Part shown: positions 45,405-54,433 of the stretch, in pieces
Position numbering within the stretch: the stretch's first letter is position 1
Layout of the letters: each line of letters opens with the position of its first letter
From: Halobacillus litoralis
GTDB taxonomy: Bacteria > Bacillota > Bacilli > Bacillales > Halobacillaceae
NCBI RefSeq assembly: GCF_004101865.1
Contig: NZ_CP026118.1
Location: 1,257,001 to 1,321,000 of the forward strand
DNA: 64,000 nucleotides
Direction of reading: 5' to 3'
The notes under the pieces: model-generated
The model's input: the letters and a program-made list of their open reading frames with translations, nothing else
Database searches by the model: none
What the model was told of the DNA's origin: nothing
Position numbers and translations under genes: made by a program

Positions 45405-46574
45405 ATGGTATCCACAAAAACACGTTTTTGGATTCTGATCGGACTTGTGACCATTTCTGGATTTTCTCAAGGGATGCTTCTGCCTTTGATCGCTGTCATT
45501 CTTGAACAGAATGGCGTATCTTCATCCATCAATGGATTACATGCGACCGGTTTATACATAGGGATTTTGCTTTCTTCCCCTTTCATGGAAAAACCACTTC
45601 AAAGGATTGGTTATAAACCTGTGATAATGATCGGCGGTGCATTAGTCTTCATATCATTGGCTCTTTTTCCATTTTGGCAAGCCCTCTGGTTTTGGTTCAT
45701 TTTGAGAGTCACCATCGGAATCGGAGATCAAATCCTTCACTTCGGTACACAAACCTGGATTACTGCCACTGCCGAGAAAAGCTCTCGGGGAAGAAGTATC
45801 GCCTATTATGGATTGTTTTTCAGTGTCGGATTCACGATCGGGCCTTTGATGACCAATTTGCTTGAATACGGGGTGTATGTACCCTTTCTGATTTCTTCTC
45901 TTTTAAGCATGTGCGTATGGTTATTTATGCTCCGGGTTAGGAACGAAACTCCTGAAAAAGACCATACCACCGCTTATGGGACAAGTTCAATCAAAAGGTT
46001 CATACGGGCCATTCAAATTGCGTGGGTTGCATTTTTGCCCCCTCTTGCCTACGGGTTTCTAGAAGCGACATTGCATGGCATCTTCCCTGTATATGGCATG
46101 CGGATAGGGCATGAGGTCAATGTTCTATCCCTTATTATCCCAAGCTTTGCTGCAGCCAGTTTATTCTCCCAAATACCACTTGGATCATTGAGTGATAGAA
46201 TAGGCAGAAAAAAAGTGATCCTCACCGTTGTTTCTGGAGGCATTCTTGCATTTTTGCTAGCGGCATTCCTTGAACATTCCATTGCAGCATTATTTGCCAC
46301 TTTCGCTTTAGGTGGGTTATTTGTCGGTTCACTATTTTCTCTTGGCATATCGTTTATGACAGATTTACTTCCAAGGGAGCTTTTACCGGCTGGAAACATA
46401 CTCTGTGGAATGTCTTTCAGTATAGGAAGTATATTGGGCCCGTTTTTATCAGGATTCTTCCTGGACATTTTCCCGGATCTGTCGTTTTTTTACGTTATCG
46501 TCGCCCTGCTCATCATTGTTTTCTTTGCTACTGCTTATAAAAAAGAGCCCATTTCTACGCCTTCACAGGCATGA
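45405..46574 (+). CDS. Major facilitator superfamily transporter (YfkF-like)
   Basis: 389 aa, about 12 membrane helices. MFS landmarks: GLHATGLYIGILLSSPFMEK between TM2 and TM3 regions, and loop 8-9 motif PLGSLSDRIGRKKVIL. Probably a drug or sugar exporter; substrate unknown. SD CAGGAGGT. The gene's place downstream of YfkD/MscS-like genes echoes B. subtilis yfkF. Ended by a strong terminator at 46629. Confidence 0.87.
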   Translation: MVSTKTRFWILIGLVTISGFSQGMLLPLIAVILEQNGVSSSINGLHATGLYIGILLSSPFMEKPLQRIGYKPVIMIGGALVFISLALFPFWQALWFWFILRVTIGIGDQILHFGTQTWITATAEKSSRGRSIAYYGLFFSVGFTIGPLMTNLLEYGVYVPFLISSLLSMCVWLFMLRVRNETPEKDHTTAYGTSSIKRFIRAIQIAWVAFLPPLAYGFLEATLHGIFPVYGMRIGHEVNVLSLIIPSFAAASLFSQIPLGSLSDRIGRKKVILTVVSGGILAFLLAAFLEHSIAALFATFALGGLFVGSLFSLGISFMTDLLPRELLPAGNILCGMSFSIGSILGPFLSGFFLDIFPDLSFFYVIVALLIIVFFATAYKKEPISTPSQA

Positions 46575-46628
46575 TCAGGAGTCTAAGCTAACGCCTACTA
46601 ATGTGGTTAATGGTTAATCTAATAAACG

Positions 46629-46664
46629 AATGAAAGCTGCGGATGTCTGTCCGCAGCTTTCATT
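46629..46664 (+). terminator. Terminator of the MFS gene
   Basis: AATGAAAGCTGCGGA / TCCGCAGCTTTCATT, perfect 15-bp stem, loop TGTCTG. Confidence 0.88.
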
Positions 46665-46693
46665 TATTCTGATAACGTTTAAGTCAGCACATT

Positions 46694-46801
46694 TTACATT
46701 TGTTCCATAATTGAATAGTAGTTTTCTTCATTCTCAATATCTTTCATGAGGACCTTTTCGACCAAGAGCATGAATCTCGTTGTGATGCCTCTTTGTGACA
46801 T
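46694..46801 (-). CDS. Putative small protein, 35 aa
   Basis: ORF MSQRGITTRFMLLVEKVLMK... ending YSIMEQM, with AGGGGAGAGGT only 2-3 bases before ATG (close spacing). A mixed amphipathic helix is likely. No family recognised; it lies in the 378-base gap between the MFS gene and the ABC permease. Expression is unproven. Confidence 0.35.
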   Translation of the reverse strand: MSQRGITTRFMLLVEKVLMKDIENEENYYSIMEQM

Positions 46802-46916
46802 AGACCTCTCCCCTTTAAATGCATGTTCCTTCGGGTTCAATAAACTTTGCAATATTCTCTACATAGCCTTCAACCCCAGTCCATTAGCAGTTTTTATCAT
46901 TTTGGCAGACAATTTC

Positions 46917-46946
46917 AAAAGCCAGAGCGATGGATGCTCTGGCTTT
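46917..46946 (-). terminator. Terminator of the amino-acid ABC operon
   Basis: AAAAGCCAGAGC / GCTCTGGCTTTT with GATGGAT loop, 7 bases after the permease stop. Confidence 0.88.
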
Positions 46947-46952
46947 TGATCA

Positions 46953-47645
46953 TTAAAGATAACGGTTGGATCTTTTTTCCAGATAATCCTGCAATGCGGA
47001 AAAAACCATCGTAAGCGGCCAGTATATCAGCGCCGCCGTAATATACATTGTCATCGAATCCACTGTTCGACCCGCTGCGATTTGTGCTTTGTTCAGAATC
47101 TCAGGCACAGAAATCATAGCCGCGAGCGAGGTGGCTTTCAATAGGTCGAGAAATACGTTTCCCAGCGGAGGGATCGCAATTCTCGTCGCTTGGGGCATAA
47201 TGATTCTTCTTATCGTTTTCCAATAAGTAAAACCAAGAGCACGTGCTGACTCCCACTGACCGTAAGAAACACTGTTGAGTGAAGCACGATTGATCTCTGC
47301 AATGTAAGCAGCACTATTTGTTCCAAAACCGATGATGGCAGCCAGGGTAGCCGGCATTTTAACGCCGACGACTGGGAGGCCGAAATACAAAACGAATAAG
47401 TAAACAAGAATCGGTGTCCCTCGCATGAAAGAAATATAAAATCGTGCCGGCCATCTGAGCCAAATATGATCCGATCCTCGGGCAAGAGCCAAGAAGAAAC
47501 CTAGTACAAGCCCGATTGCCATTCCAATAACGGCCACAAAGAGCGTTAAAGGAACTCCTTCCAGGATGAAAGGCAGGTTAGACCAGGCACGCTCAGCATT
47601 GAAAAGCTTCTCGATTTGGATTTCGTTCACTTCTATTCCAAACAT
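46953..47645 (-). CDS. Polar amino-acid ABC transporter permease (TcyB/GlnP-like)
   Basis: 230 aa, five membrane helices. The ABC contact EAA loop ESARALGFTYWKTIRRIIMPQA (about 135-156) and the opening FILEGVPLTLFVAVIGMAIGLVLGF are typical of HisM/GlnP permeases; the FMRGTPILVYLFVLYFGLP segment resembles cystine permease TcyB. It follows its binding protein by 10 bases. No ATPase gene adjoins. Confidence 0.88.
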   Translation of the reverse strand: MFGIEVNEIQIEKLFNAERAWSNLPFILEGVPLTLFVAVIGMAIGLVLGFFLALARGSDHIWLRWPARFYISFMRGTPILVYLFVLYFGLPVVGVKMPATLAAIIGFGTNSAAYIAEINRASLNSVSYGQWESARALGFTYWKTIRRIIMPQATRIAIPPLGNVFLDLLKATSLAAMISVPEILNKAQIAAGRTVDSMTMYITAALIYWPLTMVFSALQDYLEKRSNRYL

Positions 47646-47655
47646 AATAAGCCCC

Positions 47656-48540
47656 TTACAGGTCTAGTCCTTCAAGTTCACGGATATCTGTTTCAGGTCT
47701 TTCTGAAGCATCCTTCCCTCCGAAGAATTCCTCAGAAATTTTTGTCAATGTACCGTCTTCTCTCATTTCTTTAAGTACAGCATCAATTTCTTCTTTCATC
47801 TTATCTGCCTCTTTCGGCATAACGATTGCAGAATTTGTAGGATGGAATTTCAAATCAGGATGAAGTTTAACTTCAAGTTCTGGCAATGCCTTCAACGCTA
47901 AAGACTGCAAGTAGTAGTCATTTATTATGAAGTCTGTATTTCCATTCTCCACATCACGCAAATATACATCATTTGTTACATTTCCGTATGTTTTCGTTTC
48001 AGCACCGAAATGTTCAGCAATCCGGGAAAAGACTGTCGTGGCTCCCCCTCCATGAGTTTTTCCTTCTAGATCTTCCAATTTCTCAATCCCTGAAAGATCA
48101 GACTCACGGACAATCATCGTTGAATATGAATACTTATATGGTTCACTGAACGTAAATTGTTCCTGACGATCTTTTGTAACTTCCATATCATTGATCACTG
48201 CATCAATACGACCACTTTTGATTGCTGACAGGAGCCCATCAACACCATATTCTTCAAACTTTAATTCCAGATTCAGCCGGTCAGCGACTTCTCTCATGAT
48301 TTCTACATCGTAACCGGTCATTTGGTCTGAGTCTTCCGGGTAGTAAGAGGCAGGAAAAAGTGTTCCAGAAGTACCGACGACGATTTCCCCTGATTCTTGA
48401 ATTTCACTCCACTTTGAATCGGAAGCCTCTTCTCCACCGTTATTATCAGAAGCACTTTCATCGCTGCTTTCACTTGATCCGCAAGCAACAAGAAATGCTG
48501 AGAGCATAAGCATAAATATAAATAAAAGACCTTTGCGCAT
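47656..48540 (-). CDS. Amino-acid ABC transporter substrate-binding lipoprotein (TcyA-like)
   Basis: 294 aa lipoprotein: lipobox LVACGSS (Cys20), Ser/Asp-rich linker, then a type II solute-binding fold with IVVGTSGTLFPASYYPED, GYDVEIMREVADRLNLELKFEE, IDAVINDMEVTKDRQEQFTFSEPY and NTDFIINDYYLQ. The sequence is closest to L-cystine/polar amino-acid binders. First gene of a two-gene operon with the permease; the ATPase must be encoded elsewhere. Confidence 0.88.
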   Translation of the reverse strand: MRKGLLFIFMLMLSAFLVACGSSESSDESASDNNGGEEASDSKWSEIQESGEIVVGTSGTLFPASYYPEDSDQMTGYDVEIMREVADRLNLELKFEEYGVDGLLSAIKSGRIDAVINDMEVTKDRQEQFTFSEPYKYSYSTMIVRESDLSGIEKLEDLEGKTHGGGATTVFSRIAEHFGAETKTYGNVTNDVYLRDVENGNTDFIINDYYLQSLALKALPELEVKLHPDLKFHPTNSAIVMPKEADKMKEEIDAVLKEMREDGTLTKISEEFFGGKDASERPETDIRELEGLDL

Positions 48541-48732
48541 TGGTTATGTCCACCTTCCTAATGTTTTTTGCACTTGTCTAATATAGCAACTTAACACATG
48601 TATTATCAACTGCCTTGCTCTTATTTTTTCAAGGTTAAAGATTCCATTGATTATTCATGATAGTGTGATAATATAATAATGTATATAACATTAAAATTAT
48701 TATAATCTGAAATTACCTGTACTTAATAAAAG

Positions 48733-48747
48733 TGATTTTCATTATCA
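48733..48747 (+). promoter_or_regulatory. Fur-family box upstream of the P1B4 ATPase
   Basis: TGATTTTCATTATCA agrees with the Fur consensus TGATAATNATTATCA at 12 of the 14 defined positions. It ends 27 bases before the ATG at 48774. Fur or PerR binding is inferred. Confidence 0.55.
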
Positions 48748-48773
48748 ATTACGCGAAGGAGTTGAGAATAAAT

Positions 48774-50690
48774 ATGGATAACTCAAGTACTTCACCCAGA
48801 GAAGAATGGTTCAAATTACCAGGTTTTCTTCTTACTTACAAACAAAACACTGAGTTAATAGCTGCTCTGATTAGTGGAGTTTTGATTTTGCTTGCGTGGA
48901 TAGGTGAGAATTATGGGCCGCCTTCTGTTTTTGTCCCCCTTTACCTCTCCGCTTTCATTATTGGAGGGTTCGCAAAAGCTAAAGAAGGTATAGAAGAAAC
49001 GATTAAAGACAAGTCACTCAATGTAGAAATGCTTATGATTCTTGCCGCCATCGGTTCAGCGTCCATCGGTTACTGGACGGAAGGTTCTATTTTGATTTTC
49101 ATCTTTGCTCTAAGCGGTGCTTTAGAAACTTATACAATGAATAAAAGTCACAAAGAAATTTCTGGTCTGATGAGTTTACAGCCTGAAGAAGCGTTTCGCA
49201 TTGTAAATGGGAGTTACGAATGGACCCCGGTAAACCATTTAGTAGTCGGTGATTGCATCCTCATTAAACCAGGGGAGCGAGTCCCTGTGGATGGAATCAT
49301 TGAGAAGGGAACCTCTTCCATTGATGAGAGCACCATTACTGGTGAATCCATTCCCGTAACAAAAGAAAAGCAGGGGAACGTTTTTGCAGGTACGATGAAT
49401 ATTGATGGAAGTCTCATTGTAACTGTCACAAAAGATGCTTCTGACACCCTTTTCCAAAAGATTATTACTTTGGTTCAGAACGCACAAAGTAAAAAATCTC
49501 CTTCTCAGCTTTTCATCGAACGTTTTGAAAGTACTTACGTAAAAGTTGTGTTGTTTATCGTCGGAAGCATGCTCATTCTTCCCCACTTTGTATTTGGATG
49601 GAGCTGGATGGAGACGATTTACCGGGCCATGATCCTTCTTGTAGTCGCCTCCCCTTGTGCACTCGTCGCCTCAATCATGCCGGCTACATTATCTGCCATT
49701 ACAAATGGGGCACGGCAAGGAATCCTTTTTAAAGGTGGTGTTCACCTCGAGCATTTGTCTCACCTGGAAGCAATCGCGTTTGATAAGACAGGGACATTAA
49801 CCAAAGGTCAGCCGAAATTGACGGATTATATGACAAGTGAAAATGTCTCCCCCGACTTCGTATTATCAATCGTAGCTTCGATTGAACAACAGTCGAATCA
49901 TCCTTTAGCTCAGGCAATTGTCCAATATGCCAAACAAAAAGAGATCGAGACCGTGGAAGTCACTAATGTAAAAAACAGCAGTGGGAACGGTGTGACAGGA
50001 ACTTATCTAAATGAACAATGGAAAATCGGAAAAGCAGACTTTGTAGGAAAAGAAGCGGCCGATTCATTTCAAAATGGACAGTTTGAACAATTAGCCTCTG
50101 AAGGGAAAACGATTATATTCGTGAAACAAAATGACGATGTGGTTGGTCTTTTCGCGTTGAAAGATACGGTAAGAGAAGAAACGAAACAAGCAATTAAGTC
50201 ACTCAAGAGCCAGGGGATTTATACCATCATGTTGACAGGCGATACTACCTCAACAGCAAAAGCCATAGCTGAAGAAGCTGAGTTAGACCAATATATTAGT
50301 GAATGTATGCCTGATCAAAAACTAAAGGAAATAAAACTGTTGCAAAAACATTTTTCCCATGTAGGAATGGTGGGAGACGGGATTAACGACGCTCCTGCAC
50401 TCGCTGAATCTGATATTGGTATCGCAATGGGGGAAGGAACAGATGTCGCCCTGGAAACGGCTGATGTCGTTTTGATGAAGAACGATCTTCCCAGAATAGC
50501 CAATGCCCTTTCCCTCTCGAAACGAATGAATCGCATAATTAAACAAAACATTATTTTTTCCATTATTGTGATCATGCTTTTAATCGTCAGTAACTTTCTG
50601 CAGATTCTCGACCTTCCTTTAGGAGTCATCGGACATGAAGGAAGTACGATACTGGTCATTTTAAATGGGTTGCGTTTATTAAAAGGATAA
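48774..50690 (+). CDS. pfeT: P1B4-type metal-transporting ATPase (PfeT/ZosA-like)
   Basis: 638 aa, no N-terminal HMA domain. P-type signatures: TGES loop (ESTITGESIPVTK), DKTGTLTKGQP with the phosphorylated Asp337, TGDTTSTAKAI, and VGDGINDAPALAESDIG. The SPC motif (293-295) in TM4 and HEGST in the last helix (His621) are diagnostic for P1B4 pumps (Fe2+, Co2+ or Zn2+). B. subtilis PfeT (YkvW/ZosA) is 637 aa, Fe2+ effluxing and Fur/PerR-controlled; a Fur-like box upstream fits that. The ATG at 48774 has GAAGGAG about 12 bases before. Confidence 0.87.
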   Translation: MDNSSTSPREEWFKLPGFLLTYKQNTELIAALISGVLILLAWIGENYGPPSVFVPLYLSAFIIGGFAKAKEGIEETIKDKSLNVEMLMILAAIGSASIGYWTEGSILIFIFALSGALETYTMNKSHKEISGLMSLQPEEAFRIVNGSYEWTPVNHLVVGDCILIKPGERVPVDGIIEKGTSSIDESTITGESIPVTKEKQGNVFAGTMNIDGSLIVTVTKDASDTLFQKIITLVQNAQSKKSPSQLFIERFESTYVKVVLFIVGSMLILPHFVFGWSWMETIYRAMILLVVASPCALVASIMPATLSAITNGARQGILFKGGVHLEHLSHLEAIAFDKTGTLTKGQPKLTDYMTSENVSPDFVLSIVASIEQQSNHPLAQAIVQYAKQKEIETVEVTNVKNSSGNGVTGTYLNEQWKIGKADFVGKEAADSFQNGQFEQLASEGKTIIFVKQNDDVVGLFALKDTVREETKQAIKSLKSQGIYTIMLTGDTTSTAKAIAEEAELDQYISECMPDQKLKEIKLLQKHFSHVGMVGDGINDAPALAESDIGIAMGEGTDVALETADVVLMKNDLPRIANALSLSKRMNRIIKQNIIFSIIVIMLLIVSNFLQILDLPLGVIGHEGSTILVILNGLRLLKG

Positions 50691-50778
50691 TCGTGTAATA
50701 AAGGTTTTTAATCCAATAATCAGTATTCTTTTTGAATTTCTATAAACAAAGTGCTGTTCCCAATCCATAAAAAATAAA

Positions 50779-51052
50779 GTTGGGACACAACGATTACTGC
50801 CACTGGAAAAGACGAACAATAGGATAGAATCGATCAAATGGAGCGTAGGCAACATACGTAGCCTCCTGCGGGAAGAGCACGAGGCGAAGCCCCCGGAAGG
50901 AAGCGATCTTTGCTTGCTGAGGAAGCTGAGGCAGTGTCCGCTGAAAGCGAAGTATGTTGCCAGAGTGGCGTATACATTTATTGCTTCAAAAAGAAAACCC
51001 GAACGTTTTTTTCGTTCGGGTTTTCTAGTGGGAAAATTCTTTTATCCCAGAC
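50779..51052. repeat. Composite dispersed repeat (long form)
   Basis: Outer part matches the 19-kb element (start GTTGGGACA, identical 28 bases at 50796-50823, terminal hairpin 50992-51026, end ATCCCAGACT). Between them lies a GC-rich module: GGCAACATAC (50848-50857) pairs with GTATGTTGCC (50952-50961) around CTCCTGCGGGA..GGCGAAGCC..GCTGAGGAAGCT..GAAAGCG, the core shared with 44.6 kb. Confidence 0.85.
50992..51026. terminator. Bidirectional terminator inside the repeat
   Basis: AGAAAACCCGAACG / CGTTCGGGTTTTCT, 14-bp perfect stem, T7 loop. Ends the ATPase transcript or the YfkH operon on the other strand. Confidence 0.85.
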
Positions 51053-51063
51053 TCTTTTTTTAT

Positions 51064-51894
51064 TTATCCCCATGTTTTTTTAGTACGGCGATGATGAATC
51101 ATTGCATTGATTTCTCCTCCCAGGATAATGACAACCCCAGATAGATAAAACCAAATCATCAACACAATCACACCACCTAAACTTCCATACGTAGCTGAAA
51201 AATTACCCAAACTGCTCACATAAAAAGAGAACATCAACGAAACCAACTGCCACCCGAAAGTTGCAAATACTGCACCGGCCACAGTATCTTTGTATTTCAA
51301 GCGTTTGTTTGGAGCTGTCACATATAGAAACGATAAGACAATATAAAAAATAATCGACGAAATTACCCAGCGTATAGCGTTCCATAAGGATATGAAACTT
51401 TCCGAAAGCCCAAAAAAGGAGAACAAATGGACGCCGATTGTATGGCCAAGAACAGGTAACAAAAAGGCAATCCCTATCACCAGAACCATTGCAACTGTCA
51501 AAATGATTGCAATAAAACGATTAATAAGGAAAGGGCGATTCTCTTCCACATTATGCGCACGGTTAAATGCACGCATAATGGCATTCACCCCATTAGAAGC
51601 AGCCCATAAAGTCCCGATGAGACCTATGGACAATAAGCTGCCATTTTCACTGCGTAATAATGAGGAAACATTTTCTGTAATCATATCGAATGTATCCGGA
51701 GGAGCATACGTACTAACGAAAGCCAATACCCTTTCTTCATCGATATGTAAATAGCCAAGCAGTGTCAGCAGGAATATCATAAACGGAAACAAAGATAGTA
51801 AAAAAAAGTAGGCAAGTTGAGCTGCCATCCCTCCTACATCATCTTCACCAAAACGGGAGAACAGCTCTTTGCCGAAATTCATGATGGACTTCAC
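51064..51894 (-). CDS. yfkH: YihY/BrkB-family membrane protein (YfkH-like)
   Basis: 276 aa with six to seven helices. Family landmarks: GGMAAQLAYFFLLSLFPFMIFLLTL near the start, LWAASNGVNAIMRAFNRAHNVEENRPFLINR, WQLVSLMFSFYVSSLGNFSATYGSLGGVIVLMIWFYLSGVVIILGGEINA (the second half of the UPF0761 fold). Function unclear (once called RNase BN wrongly). GTG start, AAGGA 6 bases before. Third gene of a yfkJ-yfkI-yfkH-like operon. Confidence 0.87.
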   Translation of the reverse strand: MKSIMNFGKELFSRFGEDDVGGMAAQLAYFFLLSLFPFMIFLLTLLGYLHIDEERVLAFVSTYAPPDTFDMITENVSSLLRSENGSLLSIGLIGTLWAASNGVNAIMRAFNRAHNVEENRPFLINRFIAIILTVAMVLVIGIAFLLPVLGHTIGVHLFSFFGLSESFISLWNAIRWVISSIIFYIVLSFLYVTAPNKRLKYKDTVAGAVFATFGWQLVSLMFSFYVSSLGNFSATYGSLGGVIVLMIWFYLSGVVIILGGEINAMIHHRRTKKTWG

Positions 51895-51916
51895 GATATT
51901 CCTTCACCTCTTGATA

Positions 51917-52246
51917 TCAAGAAGCCTCTTTTGGATCATCGACAGCTTCTAGCTGCTGCTTCACTTCTTGATTGATTTCTCCTACCTTATTAAGCATACT
52001 CTCAGCCTTCTGTAATAATTCAAGAAGATCTTCAACTCCTTTATTAAGTTGAGTGGAAAAAGAGTCGTAGCATACCCTTAAGCTGTGAATCGCTTCTGAT
52101 GGATGTTTGACATAACCTTGGCATGTCGCTCCTGCGTTCCTGGACTTCTCCCCTACATAACGCCGCGTATCTTGATCAATGAGCGCAATGGCTCCTCCGA
52201 TTGCTGCCCCTAATAAAACACCCTTCCACAAATTTTGCTGTCCCAT
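51917..52246 (-). CDS. yfkI: YtxH-like small stress protein (YfkI position)
   Basis: 109 aa. A glycine-rich hydrophobic start (WKGVLLGAAIGGAIALIDQDTR, residues about 7-28), typical of YtxH-domain proteins, then a long helical region. AGGAGG lies six bases before the ATG at 52246 (an ATG six bases upstream is too close). Middle gene between the YfkJ phosphatase and YfkH, as in B. subtilis where the region is stress-inducible (from memory). Function unknown. Confidence 0.75.
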   Translation of the reverse strand: MGQQNLWKGVLLGAAIGGAIALIDQDTRRYVGEKSRNAGATCQGYVKHPSEAIHSLRVCYDSFSTQLNKGVEDLLELLQKAESMLNKVGEINQEVKQQLEAVDDPKEAS

Positions 52247-52258
52247 AAACATCCTCCT

Positions 52259-52726
52259 TCATAGATTGTGATCTTGTATAATTTTTTCTAGTAATCGCTG
52301 ACAACCCTCTTCCACCAATTCGAACACATAATCAAAGTTTCCAGTGAAATACGGATCGGGTACTTCCACTTCTTTTGTGTATGGTACGTAGTCCATCAAT
52401 TTGCCGACCACTACATCATTCTTTTCCCGTATGCCTTTCAAGTCTTGGATATTTTTATCATCCATAGCTATCAGGTAATTGAAGTCATCCCAATCCGCTT
52501 CTTTCACTTGTCTTGCGGAAATTCCTTCATAAGAAATCCCTTTTGCCTCAAGCACTTTCCGGGTCCCTTCATGAGGATAAGACCCTGTATGCCAATGGCC
52601 GATTCCCGCAGAGTCTGCCGAAATTCGATCATCAAGTTGAGATTGTTTAACTAAATCCTTGAAAATTGCCTCCGCCATTGGAGAACGGCAAATATTTCCT
52701 AGACAAACAAATAAAACACGTATCAT
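52259..52726 (-). CDS. yfkJ: Low-molecular-weight protein tyrosine phosphatase (YfkJ)
   Basis: 155 aa phosphatase. The CX5R(S) P-loop CLGNICRS occupies residues 8-15 (Cys8, Arg14, Ser15), and the general acid aspartate is in VPDPYFTGNFD (about 121-125). These enzymes dephosphorylate protein phosphotyrosine or phosphoarginine; YfkJ is the B. subtilis relative. SD TGGAGG. First gene of the yfkJ-yfkI-yfkH-like operon. A region resembling sigma-B (GGTTGA then GGGAAG, 14 apart) lies about 90 bases before the start but is a poor match. Confidence 0.9.
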   Translation of the reverse strand: MIRVLFVCLGNICRSPMAEAIFKDLVKQSQLDDRISADSAGIGHWHTGSYPHEGTRKVLEAKGISYEGISARQVKEADWDDFNYLIAMDDKNIQDLKGIREKNDVVVGKLMDYVPYTKEVEVPDPYFTGNFDYVFELVEEGCQRLLEKIIQDHNL

Positions 52727-52951
52727 GCTTCTGCCTCCACTTATAGTATTTCTAACTCTTTAATTTCTATGAAAACTATAAAAATCCTGCTGAACCAGCT
52801 AGTTCATAGTGAATATCTTCCCAATTCATGTCGAAATCAACCGTATTTTTAATGTTTGTACGAAATAACCTTGACATTTGTTTGAAATTTTCGGAATATT
52901 TTATACATGGACGATTTTAAAAACATAATACTAAAAAGGGGGATGACGATC

Positions 52952-54325
52952 ATGCACGATTTTCTCAGTTATTTAAGCGGGATTGTCTGGGGACCTGTCT
53001 TACTTATACTGTTAGTAGGTACAGGAGTGTATTTAACACTTAGACTTGGATTTCTTCAATTTAAGACATTGCCTTATGCACTTAAGCTTGCTTTTAAACC
53101 AGGAAAAGAGAAGAAGAAAGAAGAAAAAGGAGACATTTCACACTACCAGGCACTCACCACTGCTCTTGCCGCTACCATTGGAACAGGTAATATAGCCGGG
53201 GTAGCAACCGCAGTAGTTTTAGGTGGGCCTGGAGCCGTTTTCTGGATGTGGATCACTGCAGTTTTCGGTATGGCTACTAAATACGCTGAAGCTGTTCTTG
53301 CAGTGAAATACCGTATTCAAGGCAAAAATGGTGAAATGTCGGGTGGACCGATGTATTATCTATCACGAGGTCTGAAGACAAGATGGCTGGGGCAGCCACT
53401 GGGTATGCTCTTTGCAATCTTCGGTGCTGTAGCTGCTTTCGGAATCGGGAACATGGTTCAATCGAATTCTGTCTCAGACGTCATGGAAGGAACCTTCAAT
53501 GTCCCGGCTTGGGTGACAGGCATTATCTTGACAGCACTAGCTGGTCTTGTTTTGTTAGGCGGTATTAAGAGCATTGGAAGAGTGACTGCTTTCTTTGTAC
53601 CAATCATGGCTATTTTTTATGTGATAGGTGCTCTTATTATTCTTATACTTAACTACAATATGGTTCTACCCGCATTTGGAACGATTTTCAATGATGCCTT
53701 TACTGCAAGCGCTCTCGGAGGCGGTTTATTGGGTACAGTAATCCGGTACGGCGTCGCTCGAGGAGTCTTCTCCAATGAAGCTGGTTTGGGGTCAGCGCCA
53801 ATTGCTGCAGCGGCAGCTAGGACGGATTATGCCGGTCGTCAAGCATTGGTATCTATGACGCAAGTTTTCATTGATACGATTATCGTTTGTACAATGACTG
53901 GACTGACCATTGTTATGGCTGGACAATATAAAGGTGGATTGGATGGAGCGGATCTTACATCCACTTCCTTTCAAATTTTCTTAGGTGATATCGGTTCGTA
54001 TATTGTAACCATCGGTTTGGTTTTCTTCGCTTTCTCTACTATCGTCGGGTGGTCTTACTATGGAGAGAAGTGTTTCGGTTACATAACGAAACAGCGAGGT
54101 ATCGGGATTTACAAAATCGTTTTCGTTGCATTCATTCTGATCGGAGCCATTGCACAGCTTGATACAGTATGGGTTTTCGCTGATGTTATGAACGGTCTCA
54201 TGGCCTTCCCTAACTTGATTGGACTATTACTCTTATCAGGCGTAGTGGCTTCTGAAACCAATAAATTTTTAAAAGTAGCCAAAAAAGAACGACAACAGGA
54301 AAAAGAACAGCGACAGACAGGGTGA
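52952..54325 (+). CDS. Sodium:alanine/glycine symporter family protein (AlsT-like)
   Basis: AgcS/DAACS-type membrane carrier of 457 aa with about 10 helices. Motifs: TALAATIGTGNIAGVATAVVLGGPGAVFWMW (residues about 65-95), GGPMYYL, GVARGVFSNEAGLGSAPIAAAAA and FFAFSTIVGWSYYGEK. AAAAAGGGGG at 52933-52942 supports the ATG at 52952 rather than the upstream in-frame ATG (52907). TTGACA lies at 52871-52876 with an AT-rich -10 region. In a halotolerant host Na+-coupled amino-acid uptake is expected. Confidence 0.9.
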   Translation: MHDFLSYLSGIVWGPVLLILLVGTGVYLTLRLGFLQFKTLPYALKLAFKPGKEKKKEEKGDISHYQALTTALAATIGTGNIAGVATAVVLGGPGAVFWMWITAVFGMATKYAEAVLAVKYRIQGKNGEMSGGPMYYLSRGLKTRWLGQPLGMLFAIFGAVAAFGIGNMVQSNSVSDVMEGTFNVPAWVTGIILTALAGLVLLGGIKSIGRVTAFFVPIMAIFYVIGALIILILNYNMVLPAFGTIFNDAFTASALGGGLLGTVIRYGVARGVFSNEAGLGSAPIAAAAARTDYAGRQALVSMTQVFIDTIIVCTMTGLTIVMAGQYKGGLDGADLTSTSFQIFLGDIGSYIVTIGLVFFAFSTIVGWSYYGEKCFGYITKQRGIGIYKIVFVAFILIGAIAQLDTVWVFADVMNGLMAFPNLIGLLLLSGVVASETNKFLKVAKKERQQEKEQRQTG

Positions 54326-54396
54326 ATTTCAAATGGATGTGAATTGTGCTTCTCGATGAGTAACGCACAATGCCCGTGAAACTCAATATGGAATAA

Positions 54397-54433
54397 AACC
54401 CACGGGGCTGGATATAGCCTACCGTGGGTTTTT
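54397..54433 (+). terminator. Terminator of the symporter gene
   Basis: AAACCCACGG / CCGTGGGTTT with GGCT/AGCC inside, ending TTTTT. Confidence 0.82.

Noticed and set aside
46746..46949. 67-aa plus-strand ORF in the MFS-ABC gap
   Set aside because: Overlaps the ABC terminator, has no SD; the opposite-strand 35-aa ORF is better, though still uncertain.
52741..52860. Sigma-B promoter of the yfkJ operon
   Set aside because: GGTTGA-14-GGGAAG matches only about 4 of 6 at each box; kept as a remark in the yfkJ entry.
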